DNA of 64,000 nt from Bacteroides sp. CAG:530 (GTDB taxonomy: Bacteria; Bacteroidota; Bacteroidia; Bacteroidales; Bacteroidaceae), in NCBI GenBank assembly GCA_000434735.1, contig FR881190.1, positions 17,599 to 81,598 on the forward strand, written 5' to 3'. The notes beneath the pieces are model-generated. The model was given only the letters and a program-made list of their open reading frames with translations, did not search any database and was not told the DNA's origin. Made by a program: the position numbers and the translations under genes. Shown piece after piece: positions 1 through 8,048 of this stretch. The first letter of the stretch is position 1; every line of letters starts with the position of its first letter.

Positions 1-252
1 GTTGAAGAAGGAAATAGAGTCACACCTCGTTTTACATTCACTTATAACGGAGATACTCATGTGTTAAGAATACCGAAATCAGGAGAAATTTCCACCGATT
101 CTCGTTCGATTGCTATAATACCATTCACTTTTCAAGAAAATATAACCTCTCAGTTTAAGGAGCAGAATCCAGAGTTCACTTTACCCGATGGCGTAGAAGT
201 ATATTATCTGATTACTGCTATTATAAAGAATGAAATTATAGAGATTCAGTAA
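1..252 (+). CDS. 3' end of an unrecognised protein (partial)
   Basis: The frame is open from the first base of the window to the stop at 250-252, so this is the C-terminal 83 residues of a gene that begins upstream. The GTG at 61 is an internal valine, not a convincing start. The visible part alternates short hydrophobic and polar stretches (FTFTYNG, IAIIPFTF, VYYLITAII), as in a beta-sandwich of a secreted or lipoprotein-type product. I do not recognise the family and no catalytic motif is visible. A strong hairpin terminator follows 30 bp downstream, so the gene ends its transcription unit. Confidence 0.6.
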   Translation, partial: VEEGNRVTPRFTFTYNGDTHVLRIPKSGEISTDSRSIAIIPFTFQENITSQFKEQNPEFTLPDGVEVYYLITAIIKNEIIEIQ

Positions 253-282
253 AATAACCATCCGCATGGTGAATATATAAAC

Positions 283-329
283 AAAAAATCGTCTTCACAA
301 TCATTAAAAGATTATGAAGACGATTTTTT
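283..329. terminator. Bidirectional intrinsic terminator
   Basis: A 15-bp inverted repeat (AAAAAATCGTCTTCA with its complement) encloses a short AT-rich loop. It has A-run and T-run flanks, so it can stop the partial gene on the plus strand and the peptidase unit on the minus strand, which converge here. Confidence 0.85.
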
Positions 330-352
330 AATAGCCATGTATGTAATGTGAT

Positions 353-1570
353 TTACTTCATCAACTCACTCCATCCAGCAGCATTATACCATTTTACTGA
401 TGGATAATAACTATCCCATTCGTCTTGAATGCCTCGTCCGGGGAAGTACATGCCAATGCCACTGAATATATCTTTATCGGGTACTACATTATAATACGCA
501 CGCTCAAGACAAGTCTTGTAAACTATAGCCTTATCTAATGCCGTTTGATAATCAAGCAGGTTAAGTTGCTTAATGAAGTCGCCCATATCGAATGAAAAGT
601 ATAGGAAGTCATTATAATTAGTTACAGCGCCATATTGCTGTACGCTTTCATAATCAAACTCTGCCAGTAAATCAGCATTTTCCATTAGCTGAGCCTTCGT
701 CGCTGCGGCAAGCTGTTCCATCTGCGAGCAGTCTACTACCGCATAAGTACCCCACGTGTTTTCGCTTTTATTAAAGTTGATTGTTTCATCGCACACATAT
801 TGGTAATTAATCTCCTTATCATATAGCTTAGAGAAGAACTTATGATACGGGAATCCGTCTGCCGGACTCTCCATTACCGATGCTATACAATAATGAGTAG
901 CGTCTTTCAGTTCGTAGCATACCTCGGCGGTACCCATCATGCAAGCGTCGAAGAGAATGAAATCCACGTTCTTGGCGGGAAAGCTATTTTGTATAGCCGA
1001 AGCCATTTCTGGAAGATTGATTTCGTAACTGCCGTCTACTCCAAACGATCGGGTTGAGACTGTTTTCGTAGCAGGCATCCAGCTTGAGGCATGCGATGCG
1101 AATATCAGTCCGTAGCTTTTTGATGGAGCGATGGTGCGCATCTTCTCAAAGTTGGCTTTCATCACAGCCGGGTCGGTAGATATTCCGCTTACGGCTTCTG
1201 TTACTTCCGCTTGACTGAAAATGTTTTTTCTTGTCAAGTTGCTCCCCGTAAGAATAGGTTCTCCGTTTATTTTCCCTCTTCCGTCTGTCTGGTATTTCAG
1301 AATCTCCGGCTTCTTGATATATGTATTTGAACTTTTTCCCTTATAATATATTAATAAGGTACATGTGTCTTTAACCTCCGATAAACCCTGATACATCCAT
1401 TCCACGTTATTCATGATGTCTTCGTCGAGGTTGTTGTTGGCAACCATGTACGCCATTATCACTCTCTTCGATGATGTGTTTGGAGTAGGTTCGGGCACTT
1501 CATTTTTAGAGCATCCCACCATTGTAAGTAAGAAGCCGATGAAAAACAGTATTCTTTGAGGTATTGCCAT
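353..1570 (-). CDS. Clostripain-family (C11) cysteine peptidase, lipoprotein
   Basis: The 405-residue product begins with a lipoprotein signal ending in TMVGC, with Cys20 as the lipidation site, so it should sit on the outer or inner membrane facing the periplasm or surface. The C11 catalytic dyad is visible as His160 in FASHASSW and Cys210 in FDACMMGT, both in the usual beta-strand contexts of clostripain-like caspase-fold peptidases. These enzymes cleave after basic residues and are often self-activated. The substrate cannot be read from the sequence. A small secreted protein gene lies 12 bp upstream in the same orientation, so the two are probably co-transcribed. The length fits Bacteroidales C11 lipoproteins. 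Confidence 0.9.
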   Translation of the reverse strand: MAIPQRILFFIGFLLTMVGCSKNEVPEPTPNTSSKRVIMAYMVANNNLDEDIMNNVEWMYQGLSEVKDTCTLLIYYKGKSSNTYIKKPEILKYQTDGRGKINGEPILTGSNLTRKNIFSQAEVTEAVSGISTDPAVMKANFEKMRTIAPSKSYGLIFASHASSWMPATKTVSTRSFGVDGSYEINLPEMASAIQNSFPAKNVDFILFDACMMGTAEVCYELKDATHYCIASVMESPADGFPYHKFFSKLYDKEINYQYVCDETINFNKSENTWGTYAVVDCSQMEQLAAATKAQLMENADLLAEFDYESVQQYGAVTNYNDFLYFSFDMGDFIKQLNLLDYQTALDKAIVYKTCLERAYYNVVPDKDIFSGIGMYFPGRGIQDEWDSYYPSVKWYNAAGWSELMK

Positions 1571-1582
1571 AAATGTTGTATG

Positions 1583-1990
1583 TTATTCGAAATCAGGTTT
1601 CTCGAACTTGAAATCCGGATTTATATCGCACACCAGCACGGATTTGTTTTTCTGATATTTCAGTTTCATTTTGCTGACTTCCTTTTGCAGCTTTTTCTTT
1701 TTCTGGTTATAGTATACAAAGCAAGTACGGTTCTTTCCGTCGAGGTTATGCTCTATGTAATCTTTAAGCTGAATGCTGTACATAGATCTATCTTGCAATA
1801 GTCCGTTGGGTCCAACAGCGGCACTGTCTACATACTGTATGTCGGTAAAGTAAACCAACGAATCAGTAAACGAAGCTGAAACGCCGGTCATGTACACTCC
1901 ATATTTGTTTTTGTCTTTCGGCTTTTTGGCAATAGCCGGAACGATAACTGATACTGCCAATGCGAGGCAGAGTAATTTGATATATTTCAT
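1583..1990 (-). CDS. Small secreted protein, unrecognised
   Basis: The start is placed at the ATG at 1990 because it begins a clean signal peptide (MKYIKLLCLALAVSVIVPAIA). The frame is open 17 codons further upstream, but that extension is not signal-like. The mature part is about 115 residues. It is rich in lysine and tyrosine, with a KKKKLQKEVSKMKLKYQKNK segment near the C-terminus. Two stretches (YGVYMTGVSASFTDSLVYFTDIQ and neighbours) look beta-rich. I do not recognise a named family. It is the first gene of a unit with the C11 peptidase 12 bp downstream, so it could be a substrate, chaperone or inhibitor of that enzyme, but this is only inference from position. Confidence 0.7.
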   Translation of the reverse strand: MKYIKLLCLALAVSVIVPAIAKKPKDKNKYGVYMTGVSASFTDSLVYFTDIQYVDSAAVGPNGLLQDRSMYSIQLKDYIEHNLDGKNRTCFVYYNQKKKKLQKEVSKMKLKYQKNKSVLVCDINPDFKFEKPDFE

Positions 1991-2081
1991 GTCTAATTTA
2001 TTGTTTCGTATAAATGTGTGCGTTAATAGGGCGCTTGGCAAATCAGTTTTGATGCAATGCCCGTGTGCAACCTATCTTTTG

Positions 2082-2089
2082 CAAAAATA
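2082..2089 (-). promoter_or_regulatory. Putative -7 box for the secreted protein/C11 unit
   Basis: On the minus strand this reads TATTTTTG, matching TAnnTTTG, about 90 bp upstream of the start at 1990. No clear TTTG at -33 was found, so support is moderate. Confidence 0.4.
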
Positions 2090-2173
2090 GATAATTTGCA
2101 TGAACCTTAAAAGGAGGTGACTTAAAATTAACAAACAAAAATAAAGGTGTAATCAAGGTGCAAATGGTATATA

Positions 2174-2243
2174 AAGAAAAAGACTGCGTAGAAAGGTCAA
2201 TTTCTCCCGACGGAGTAGCTTTCTATACAGTCTTCTTTTTTTC
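2174..2243. terminator. Terminator downstream of rpoD
   Basis: A stem of about 15 bp (AGACTG..GTAGAAAG with its complement, one internal mismatch zone) has runs of T on both strands just outside it. It lies 20-90 bp beyond the rpoD stop. Confidence 0.8.
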
Positions 2244-2262
2244 GGAAACGTACCTTGTCTTA

Positions 2263-3123
2263 TTACCCTAAATAAGACTTGAGCAGCTTGCTACGCGAAT
2301 TTTGTCTAAGTCGGCGTATAGCTTTTTCTTTAATCTGGCGCACACGTTCACGGGTCAGCCCGAATTTGTCGCCAATTTCTTCCAATGTCATTTCTTGCGT
2401 GTTAATACCGAAAAACATCTGGATGATATCCTTTTCTCTTTCGGTCAGCGTAGAAAGTGCTCGGTCGATTTCCTTCGAAAGTGATTCATTAACCAGAGAA
2501 CGGTCGGCCATAGGAGAGTCGTCGTTTACGAGTACATCCAGCAAACTGTTGTCTTCACCTTCCACAAAAGGTGCGTCTACAGAAATGTGGCGTCCTGAAA
2601 CTTTCATGGTATCCGAAATCTTGTCTACCGGAATTTCCAGTTCGTCTGCCAGTTCTTCGGGCGACGGGCGGCGTTCGTTTTCTTGCTCAAACTTAGAGAA
2701 TGCCTTACTGATTTTGTTCAGTGAGCCTACCTGGTTGAGCGGCAAGCGTACGATACGCGACTGCTCTGCCAAGGCTTGAAGAATAGATTGACGAATCCAC
2801 CATACTGCGTAACTGATGAATTTGAAACCACGGGTTTCGTCAAACTTCTCCGCTGCCTTTATCAGTCCCAGATTTCCTTCGTTAATCAAGTCAGGAAGAC
2901 TCAATCCCTGGTTCTGGTACTGCTTGGCTACTGATACTACAAATCGTAGATTGGCACGTGTAAGTTTCTCTAACGCTGCACGGTCGCCTTTACGGATGCG
3001 CTGAGCGAGTTCTACCTCTTCTTCTACTGTAATCAAGTCTTCACGACCGATTTCCTGCAAATACTTGTCAAGAGAAGCACTCTCTCGGTTAGTGATACTT
3101 TTGGTAATCTTTAGTTGTCTCAT
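2263..3123 (-). CDS. rpoD: Primary RNA polymerase sigma factor RpoD
   Basis: The 286-residue protein carries sigma region 1.2 (ASLDKYLQEIGR), region 2 with the -10 recognition helix (FISYAVWWIRQSI), region 3 (RRPSPEELADEL) and region 4 with the helix-turn-helix (TLEEIGDKFGLTRERVRQI). It lacks region 1.1 and the long non-conserved insert of proteobacterial RpoD, which is the normal size of the Bacteroidetes primary sigma factor that recognises TTTG/TAnnTTTG promoters. It directs housekeeping transcription in the cytoplasm. It is monocistronic here, with a terminator after it and a -7 box upstream. The assignment is secure. The number of sigma paralogues elsewhere in the genome is not visible. 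Confidence 0.97.
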   Translation of the reverse strand: MRQLKITKSITNRESASLDKYLQEIGREDLITVEEEVELAQRIRKGDRAALEKLTRANLRFVVSVAKQYQNQGLSLPDLINEGNLGLIKAAEKFDETRGFKFISYAVWWIRQSILQALAEQSRIVRLPLNQVGSLNKISKAFSKFEQENERRPSPEELADELEIPVDKISDTMKVSGRHISVDAPFVEGEDNSLLDVLVNDDSPMADRSLVNESLSKEIDRALSTLTEREKDIIQMFFGINTQEMTLEEIGDKFGLTRERVRQIKEKAIRRLRQNSRSKLLKSYLG

Positions 3124-3146
3124 TATGTGTATATCGATATATCGTG

Positions 3147-3154
3147 CAAAGTTA
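3147..3154 (-). promoter_or_regulatory. -7 box of rpoD
   Basis: Minus-strand TAACTTTG fits TAnnTTTG, about 24 bp upstream of the rpoD ATG. A -33 element at the normal distance is not obvious. Confidence 0.55.
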
Positions 3155-3315
3155 TAATTAAAATGGATATAATAGGTATGGATTAAGAAAGATTAAGCAT
3201 TAATTCGTCATTTTTTTATAACCTATAGCGTGAAATTATGGTAGTATGCCGATGAAGTTTATATAGTTTTAGTATAAATTTAAGAATATGTTTGTGGTTT
3301 TTGCTCGTGTAATTG

Positions 3316-3346
3316 TTGTTTTTATGTTTTAGAACAAATATCTTTG
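3316..3346 (+). promoter_or_regulatory. Promoter of nagB
   Basis: TTG at 3316-3318 and TATCTTTG at 3339-3346 are separated by 20 bp, the canonical Bacteroidetes spacing. The predicted transcript has a leader of about 65 nt before the nagB ATG. Confidence 0.75.
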
Positions 3347-3417
3347 CAAAATAACCTAAGGAAGCCATGCTAAACCTTTGGCATTGAATGAATCATTAAT
3401 TTAAAATATTAAAAACT

Positions 3418-4209
3418 ATGAGAGTAATTATTGAAGCTGATTATCAGTCACTTTCTCAGTGGGCTGCGAATTATGTTGTTAGTAAAATAAACAAGGCTAA
3501 TCCTACAGCCGAAAAACCGTTTGTATTGGGTCTTCCTACAGGTTCTTCTCCTCTGGGAATGTACAAAGCCTTAATTCAAGCTTACAAAGACGGAAAAGTT
3601 TCTTTCAAAAACGTTGTTACTTTTAATATGGACGAATATGTTGGCTTGCCAGAATCTCATCCTGAAAGCTACCATTCTTTCATGTTCAATAACTTCTTCA
3701 ACCACATTGACATCGACAAGAACAACATTCACATCTTGAACGGTAACGCTGAAGACTTGGAAGCAGAATGCGCTAACTACGAAAAGCAGATCGTTGACTT
3801 CGGTGGCATCGACTTGTTCTTGGGTGGTATCGGTCCTGACGGACACATCGCTTTCAACGAACCGGGCTCTTCATTGACTTCACGTACACGTGTTAAATCA
3901 CTTACTACAGATACTATCATCGCTAACTCTCGTTTCTTCGAGAACGATGTAAACAAGGTGCCTAAGACAGCTCTTACAGTAGGTGTTGGTACAGTATTGT
4001 CGGCTAAGGAAGTATTGATTCTTTGCAACGGACACAACAAGGCCCGCGCATTGCAGCACGCAGTAGAAGGAGCTATCACTCAGATGTGGACTATCAGCGC
4101 ATTGCAGATGCACCAGCACGGAATCATCGTTTGCGACGAAGCTGCTGCCGACGAACTGAAAGTGGCAACTTATCGCTACTTCAAAGATATCGAAAAAGAC
4201 AATCTTTAA
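3418..4209 (+). CDS. nagB: Glucosamine-6-phosphate deaminase
   Basis: The enzyme converts glucosamine 6-phosphate to fructose 6-phosphate and ammonia in amino-sugar catabolism. The 263 residues match the usual length (about 266 in E. coli). All active-site positions known from E. coli NagB are present: the phosphate loop LPTGSSP (40-45), Asp72 and Glu73 in FNMDEY, and Asp141, His143 and Glu148 in GPDGHIAFNEP. It is cytoplasmic. A good promoter lies upstream, and a fusion gene with a degenerate NagB domain begins 22 bp downstream, so the two are probably one operon. No nagA-type deacetylase gene is present in the window. Confidence 0.97.
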   Translation: MRVIIEADYQSLSQWAANYVVSKINKANPTAEKPFVLGLPTGSSPLGMYKALIQAYKDGKVSFKNVVTFNMDEYVGLPESHPESYHSFMFNNFFNHIDIDKNNIHILNGNAEDLEAECANYEKQIVDFGGIDLFLGGIGPDGHIAFNEPGSSLTSRTRVKSLTTDTIIANSRFFENDVNKVPKTALTVGVGTVLSAKEVLILCNGHNKARALQHAVEGAITQMWTISALQMHQHGIIVCDEAAADELKVATYRYFKDIEKDNL

Positions 4210-4231
4210 TAAATAATTAATTTATACGTAT

Positions 4232-6217
4232 ATGAGAATGAATCTTAGTTCGCAGATATCTCTTAATAGAGTGTCTACGAGGTATTATAAACCCGAAAAC
4301 ACAATAGAACGTTCCGTTCTTACACGCTTTGAAAAAGTGCCGGTAAATATATATGAGTCGGTAGATGAAGGCGTGAAAATTATTGCGAACGAGATTGTGA
4401 ATAAGGTTCAAGAGCGGCAGCGCGACGGTAAGTTCTGTACTATCGCCGCTGGTATAGGGATTTCACTTCGTCCGCTTTATGCTGAACTGGTGCGCCGTTA
4501 TAAAGAAGATGGCGTAAGCTTCCGCAATGTGGTATTATTCAATCTGTATGAGTTCTATCCGATAACGGAAACGACTAACAGCAGCATTTCTCAGCTTTCC
4601 GAATTGTTCATTAAGCAGGTAGACATCGATCCGCAGAACGTGTTTACGCTCGATGGCTCTGTTCCGCAGGAAAACTTAACTGAGTATTGCTCACTGTACG
4701 AACAGCGAATCAGTACTTACGGTGGATTGGATATTGCGTTGATGGGAATCGGTCGTGAAGGTAATATAGCAATGAACGAGCCGGGATCTACCGCAGCTTC
4801 TACCACACGATTGATTTTGGTAGACACAACTTCGCGTGCCGAGGCTTCGCATAACTTGGGTCTGGATAAATTGCCTCCTTGTTCTATTACGATGGGTGTA
4901 GGCACCATATTGGCTGCCCGCAAAATCTATTTGTTGGCTTGGGGAGACGAAAAGGCCGATATTATACAGAAGGCGGTAGAAGAAAAGATTTCTGATGCGG
5001 TTCCTGCATCTTATCTTCAGCTTCACCGTAATGCAACGGTATGTATTGACCTACCGGCAGCATCGCATCTTACACGCATACAGCGCCCGTGGCTCGTAAC
5101 TAGTTGCGAGTGGACAGACAAGCTGATACGCAGTGCCATAGTATGGCTGTGCTTGCAAACTAAGAAGCCTATTCTTAAGTTGACCAATAAGGATTATAAC
5201 GAAAACGGATTGAGCGAACTGCTTGCTCTTTACGGTTCGGCGTATAATGTAAATATCAAGATTTTCAACGATCTGCAGCATACTATTACCGGATGGCCGG
5301 GCGGTAAGCCTAATGCCGACGATACTTATCGTCCTGAGCGCGCTAAGCCGTTCCCTAAACGTATAGTGGTATTCTCTCCGCACCCCGATGATGATGTCAT
5401 TTCTATGGGCGGTACTATTCGTCGTTTAGTTCAGCAGGGTCACGATGTGCATGTTTGCTATGAAACATCGGGCAATATCGCTGTAGGCGATGAAGAAGTA
5501 GTACGCTTTATGCACTTCATCAATGGTTTCAATCAGTTGTTCGATAACGACAGCAATGAGACTATTCATTCTAAATACGCCGAAATCAAGGGCTTCTTGA
5601 AAAACAAGAAAGAAGGTGATATGGATACTCGCGATATTCTTACCATCAAGGGTTTGATACGTCGTGGCGAGGCTCGTACAGCTTGTACATATAACCGCAT
5701 TCCGCTTGATCATGTTCATTTCCTTGATTTGCCGTTTTATGAAACAGGCCGTATAGAAAAGAATCCTATCAGCGAGGTCGACGTAAACATTGTGTTAGAC
5801 TTGCTGCGCGAGGTTAAGCCGCATCAGATTTATGTTGCTGGCGACTTGGCCGACCCACACGGTACTCACCGTGTATGTACCGACGCTGTGCTGGCTGCTA
5901 TCGACGAAGAGAAGAATGCCGGTGCCGAGTGGCTGAACGATTGCCGTATATGGATGTACAGAGGTGCTTGGGCTGAATGGGAAATTGAGAACATCGAGAT
6001 GGCTGTTCCGTTTAGTCCGGAAGAGCTTAGAGCTAAGAGAAACTCAATTTTGAAACATCAGTCGCAGATGGAGAGTGCTCCGTTCCTTGGCAACGATGAA
6101 CGTCTGTTCTGGCAGCGCAGTGAAGACCGCAACCATGCTACTGCAGATTTGTATGATAGATTGGGCTTGGCTTGCTATGAAGCTATGGAGGCTTTTGTAG
6201 AGTATAAGCCGTTGTAA
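4232..6217 (+). CDS. Degenerate NagB domain fused to a PIG-L/LmbE deacetylase
   Basis: The 661-residue protein has two parts. Residues 40-290 follow the NagB fold, but key active-site residues are replaced. The position of Asp72 is Tyr106 (FNLYEF), Asp141 is Glu176 and His143 is Asn178 (GREGNIAMNEP), and the TGSSP phosphate loop is changed (GIGISLRP). Only the Glu148 equivalent (Glu183) is kept, so deamination is unlikely. Residues 375-600 are a PIG-L (LmbE) domain with zinc ligands His384 and Asp387 (HPDDD) and a second His pair at 543 and 546 (DPHGTHR). PIG-L enzymes deacetylate GlcNAc groups. The gene follows nagB by 22 bp. I infer a deacetylase that uses its NagB-like part to bind an amino-sugar phosphate, possibly feeding NagB. 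Annotation pipelines often call such proteins glucosamine-6-phosphate deaminase; the residues argue against that. Confidence 0.85.
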   Translation: MRMNLSSQISLNRVSTRYYKPENTIERSVLTRFEKVPVNIYESVDEGVKIIANEIVNKVQERQRDGKFCTIAAGIGISLRPLYAELVRRYKEDGVSFRNVVLFNLYEFYPITETTNSSISQLSELFIKQVDIDPQNVFTLDGSVPQENLTEYCSLYEQRISTYGGLDIALMGIGREGNIAMNEPGSTAASTTRLILVDTTSRAEASHNLGLDKLPPCSITMGVGTILAARKIYLLAWGDEKADIIQKAVEEKISDAVPASYLQLHRNATVCIDLPAASHLTRIQRPWLVTSCEWTDKLIRSAIVWLCLQTKKPILKLTNKDYNENGLSELLALYGSAYNVNIKIFNDLQHTITGWPGGKPNADDTYRPERAKPFPKRIVVFSPHPDDDVISMGGTIRRLVQQGHDVHVCYETSGNIAVGDEEVVRFMHFINGFNQLFDNDSNETIHSKYAEIKGFLKNKKEGDMDTRDILTIKGLIRRGEARTACTYNRIPLDHVHFLDLPFYETGRIEKNPISEVDVNIVLDLLREVKPHQIYVAGDLADPHGTHRVCTDAVLAAIDEEKNAGAEWLNDCRIWMYRGAWAEWEIENIEMAVPFSPEELRAKRNSILKHQSQMESAPFLGNDERLFWQRSEDRNHATADLYDRLGLACYEAMEAFVEYKPL

Positions 6218-6241
6218 TTACGACTTATCATACTATAATAT

Positions 6242-6290
6242 AAAATAGGTGTAAGGTTCCCGATTTTGGGGCTTTACACCTATTTTTTTA
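6242..6290 (+). terminator. Terminator of the nagB operon
   Basis: The inverted repeat AAATAGGTGTAA / TTACACCTATTT is followed by a run of seven T. It lies 25 bp after the stop of the fusion gene. Confidence 0.85.
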
Positions 6291-6451
6291 TATTTGTCAT
6301 TTAAACAGTCTTTATATATATTCAAACGGTCTTTATATATGAATAAAAATACATATATCGCTATATCGGCTATTTGCGGAATGCTTTTTTCATAAGCTGT
6401 ATGAGAAATAGTATCTTTTACATATATAAATGAGACTCTAAAAACATTGGG
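6291..6451. other. AT-rich intergenic stretch, nothing recognised
   Basis: This is the first part of a 360-bp space between the nagB operon and rlmH. It is AT-rich, with a repeated CTTTATATAT word (6310 and 6332), and shows no convincing gene or RNA. Confidence 0.5.
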
Positions 6452-6556
6452 AAAAGAATGCAATGTTTCATTCAAACCATCGCATTCTTTCGCTTGTCCA
6501 TTCGCATATTGCAGTGCTGCACATCGCATTCTTTTATCCTGCACATCGCAATGTTT
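6452..6556. repeat. Intergenic cluster of CGCATTCTTT-type words
   Basis: Related words recur in both orientations within 105 bp: AAAAGAATGCAATG at 6452, CATCGCATTCTTT at 6478, CACATCGCATTCTTTT at 6520 and CACATCGCAATGTTTC at 6542. The inverted arrangement could fold into alternative hairpins. The word AAAAGAATGCAATG recurs at 33254. It lies just past the end of rlmH and may serve as its terminator or be a small dispersed repeat. A minus-strand frame here is not a gene. Confidence 0.5.
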
Positions 6557-6577
6557 CTTTACCCCCCCCATTCAGAC

Positions 6578-7051
6578 TTATTCATGATGATAAGGACCGT
6601 TGTTCAGAATGGTAAAGGCACGGTATAGCTGCTCTACGAAGATGAGACGTATCATCTGATGCGAGAAAGTCATTTTAGAGAGCGATATTTTCTCCTGAGC
6701 GGCGGCATATATATCGGGCGAGAAACCGTAAGGACCTCCGATGATGAAAACCAAACGTTTGTTTACCGTGTGCATCTTCTTCTCTATCCACGTAGCGAAC
6801 TCTATAGAGCGGAACTCCTTGCCGTGCTCGTCGAGCAGTACGGGTACATCGCCAGGCTGGAGAGCCTTAAGGGTTAGTTCTCCTTCCTTCTCTTTTTGCT
6901 GTTCCATACTGAGACTCTTGGTGTTCTTGAGTTCGGGAATTACCTCCATGTCGAACGATGTGTAGTGCTTGGTGCGCTCTACATAATCATTTATGGCAGT
7001 GATGTAGTGCTTCTCTACTGTCTTGCCAACTACCAATAATACAAATTTCAT
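6578..7051 (-). CDS. rlmH: 23S rRNA (pseudouridine1915-N3)-methyltransferase
   Basis: RlmH is a SPOUT-class methyltransferase that methylates pseudouridine 1915 in helix 69 of 23S rRNA on the assembled 70S ribosome, using S-adenosylmethionine. The 157 residues are the family length. The family hallmarks are visible: LLDEHGKEFRSIEFA, the SAM-binding knot IIGGPYGFS, and the C-terminal LSKMTFSHQMIRLIFVEQLYRAF with the terminal NGPYHHE. It is cytoplasmic. It is divergent from nadC, and the two promoters overlap in the 100-bp space between them. Confidence 0.97.
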   Translation of the reverse strand: MKFVLLVVGKTVEKHYITAINDYVERTKHYTSFDMEVIPELKNTKSLSMEQQKEKEGELTLKALQPGDVPVLLDEHGKEFRSIEFATWIEKKMHTVNKRLVFIIGGPYGFSPDIYAAAQEKISLSKMTFSHQMIRLIFVEQLYRAFTILNNGPYHHE

Positions 7052-7091
7052 TCTGCTTTGATATAGTTTTGTTTCCTTTCGGCGATTCTTT

Positions 7092-7122
7092 TTTGCAAAG
7101 ATATGAATTATAATTACCTTTG
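7092..7122 (+). promoter_or_regulatory. Promoter of nadC
   Basis: TTTG (7092-7095) and TACCTTTG (7115-7122) are spaced by 19 bp, an excellent match. Because the -7 box covers the alternative TTG start at 7120, translation must begin at the ATG at 7153. Confidence 0.8.
7096..7103 (-). promoter_or_regulatory. -7 box of rlmH, overlapping the nadC promoter
   Basis: Minus-strand TATCTTTG lies 45 bp before the rlmH start and directly abuts the -33 element of nadC, so the two promoters are probably mutually exclusive. No clear -33 box for this direction. Confidence 0.5.
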
Positions 7123-7152
7123 CCGAAAAGTGACAATTTAAATAATAAGGAT

Positions 7153-8007
7153 ATGGACGAAAAAGTAGTTAAAGATTTGATAGACCGTTTGATTGACTTG
7201 TCTTTTGCTGAAGATATAGGCGACGGTGACCACACCACATTATCTTGTATCCCAGCCGACGCCATGGGTAAGTCTAAATTGCTCATCAAGGAAGAAGGTA
7301 TTCTGGCTGGTATAGAAGTAGCTAAAGAGGTATTCCATCGTTTTGACCCTACCATGAAAGTAGAGGTGTTCATTAACGACGGAGCGCACGTTAAACCGGG
7401 CGACGTGGCTATGGTGGTAGAAGGTAAGATTCAGTCGTTGCTGCAAACAGAACGCTTGATGCTGAACATTATGCAGCGTATGAGCGGTATAGCTACTATG
7501 ACTCATCGCTATGTGGAGCGTCTTGAAGGTACTAAGACTCGTGTGCTCGATACTCGTAAAACTACTCCGGGTATGCGTATTCTTGAAAAGATGGCTGTTA
7601 AGATTGGCGGTGGCGTTAACCATCGTATCGGTCTGTTTGATATGATTCTGTTGAAGGATAATCATGTAGACTTTGCAGGAGGTATAGATAAGGCTATTAC
7701 CCGCGCTCGCGAATATTGCAAAGCTAAGGGTAAGGATTTGAAGATTGAAATTGAAGTGAGAAACTTCGACGAGTTGCAGAAGGTGCTCGACCTTGGTGGT
7801 GTAGACCGTATCATGCTCGATAACTTTACTCCTGAAAATACCCGTAAGGCTGTAGAGTTGGTAGGCGGACGTGTAGAGCTTGAATCATCGGGCGGTATCA
7901 CATTCGATACACTGCGCGACTATGCTGAGTGTGGAGTAGACTACATCTCTGTAGGTGCGCTCACTCATTCTGTTAAGGGCCTCGACATGAGCTTTAAGGC
8001 TTGCTGA
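7153..8007 (+). CDS. nadC: Nicotinate-nucleotide pyrophosphorylase (quinolinate phosphoribosyltransferase)
   Basis: NadC converts quinolinate and PRPP to nicotinate mononucleotide, CO2 and pyrophosphate, the entry to NAD from de novo synthesis. The start at 7153 gives 284 residues, the family length. The upstream extension is excluded by the promoter. Typical motifs are present: EDIGDGDHTT near the N-terminus, the TERLMLNIMQRMSGIAT helix, LDTRKTTPGMR with substrate-binding arginines and lysine, GGGVNHRIGLFDMILLKDNH, the EIEVRN strand, IMLDNF, and the C-terminal ESSGGI and YISVGALTHS phosphate-binding strands. It is cytoplasmic. nadA and nadB are not in the window. Confidence 0.97.
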   Translation: MDEKVVKDLIDRLIDLSFAEDIGDGDHTTLSCIPADAMGKSKLLIKEEGILAGIEVAKEVFHRFDPTMKVEVFINDGAHVKPGDVAMVVEGKIQSLLQTERLMLNIMQRMSGIATMTHRYVERLEGTKTRVLDTRKTTPGMRILEKMAVKIGGGVNHRIGLFDMILLKDNHVDFAGGIDKAITRAREYCKAKGKDLKIEIEVRNFDELQKVLDLGGVDRIMLDNFTPENTRKAVELVGGRVELESSGGITFDTLRDYAECGVDYISVGALTHSVKGLDMSFKAC

Positions 8008-8048
8008 TTTTTTCAGGCTATATAAATACAAAGGAGATATTTAAAATA

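Noticed and set aside
2165..2275. Short plus-strand frame downstream of a perfect Shine-Dalgarno-like AAGGAGGTGA at 2110
   Set aside because: The ribosome-site-like word is 50 bp from the ATG and the frame runs through the rpoD terminator hairpin, so it is not a convincing gene.
6562..6569. Run of eight C before the rlmH end as a phase-variable tract
   Set aside because: It lies outside any coding region and downstream of the gene, so slippage would have no visible effect; it may also be a sequencing artefact.
6233..6571. Minus-strand frame of 112 codons between the nagB operon and rlmH
   Set aside because: It overlaps a strong terminator and a repeat cluster, has no recognisable protein pattern and begins in an eight-C tract.
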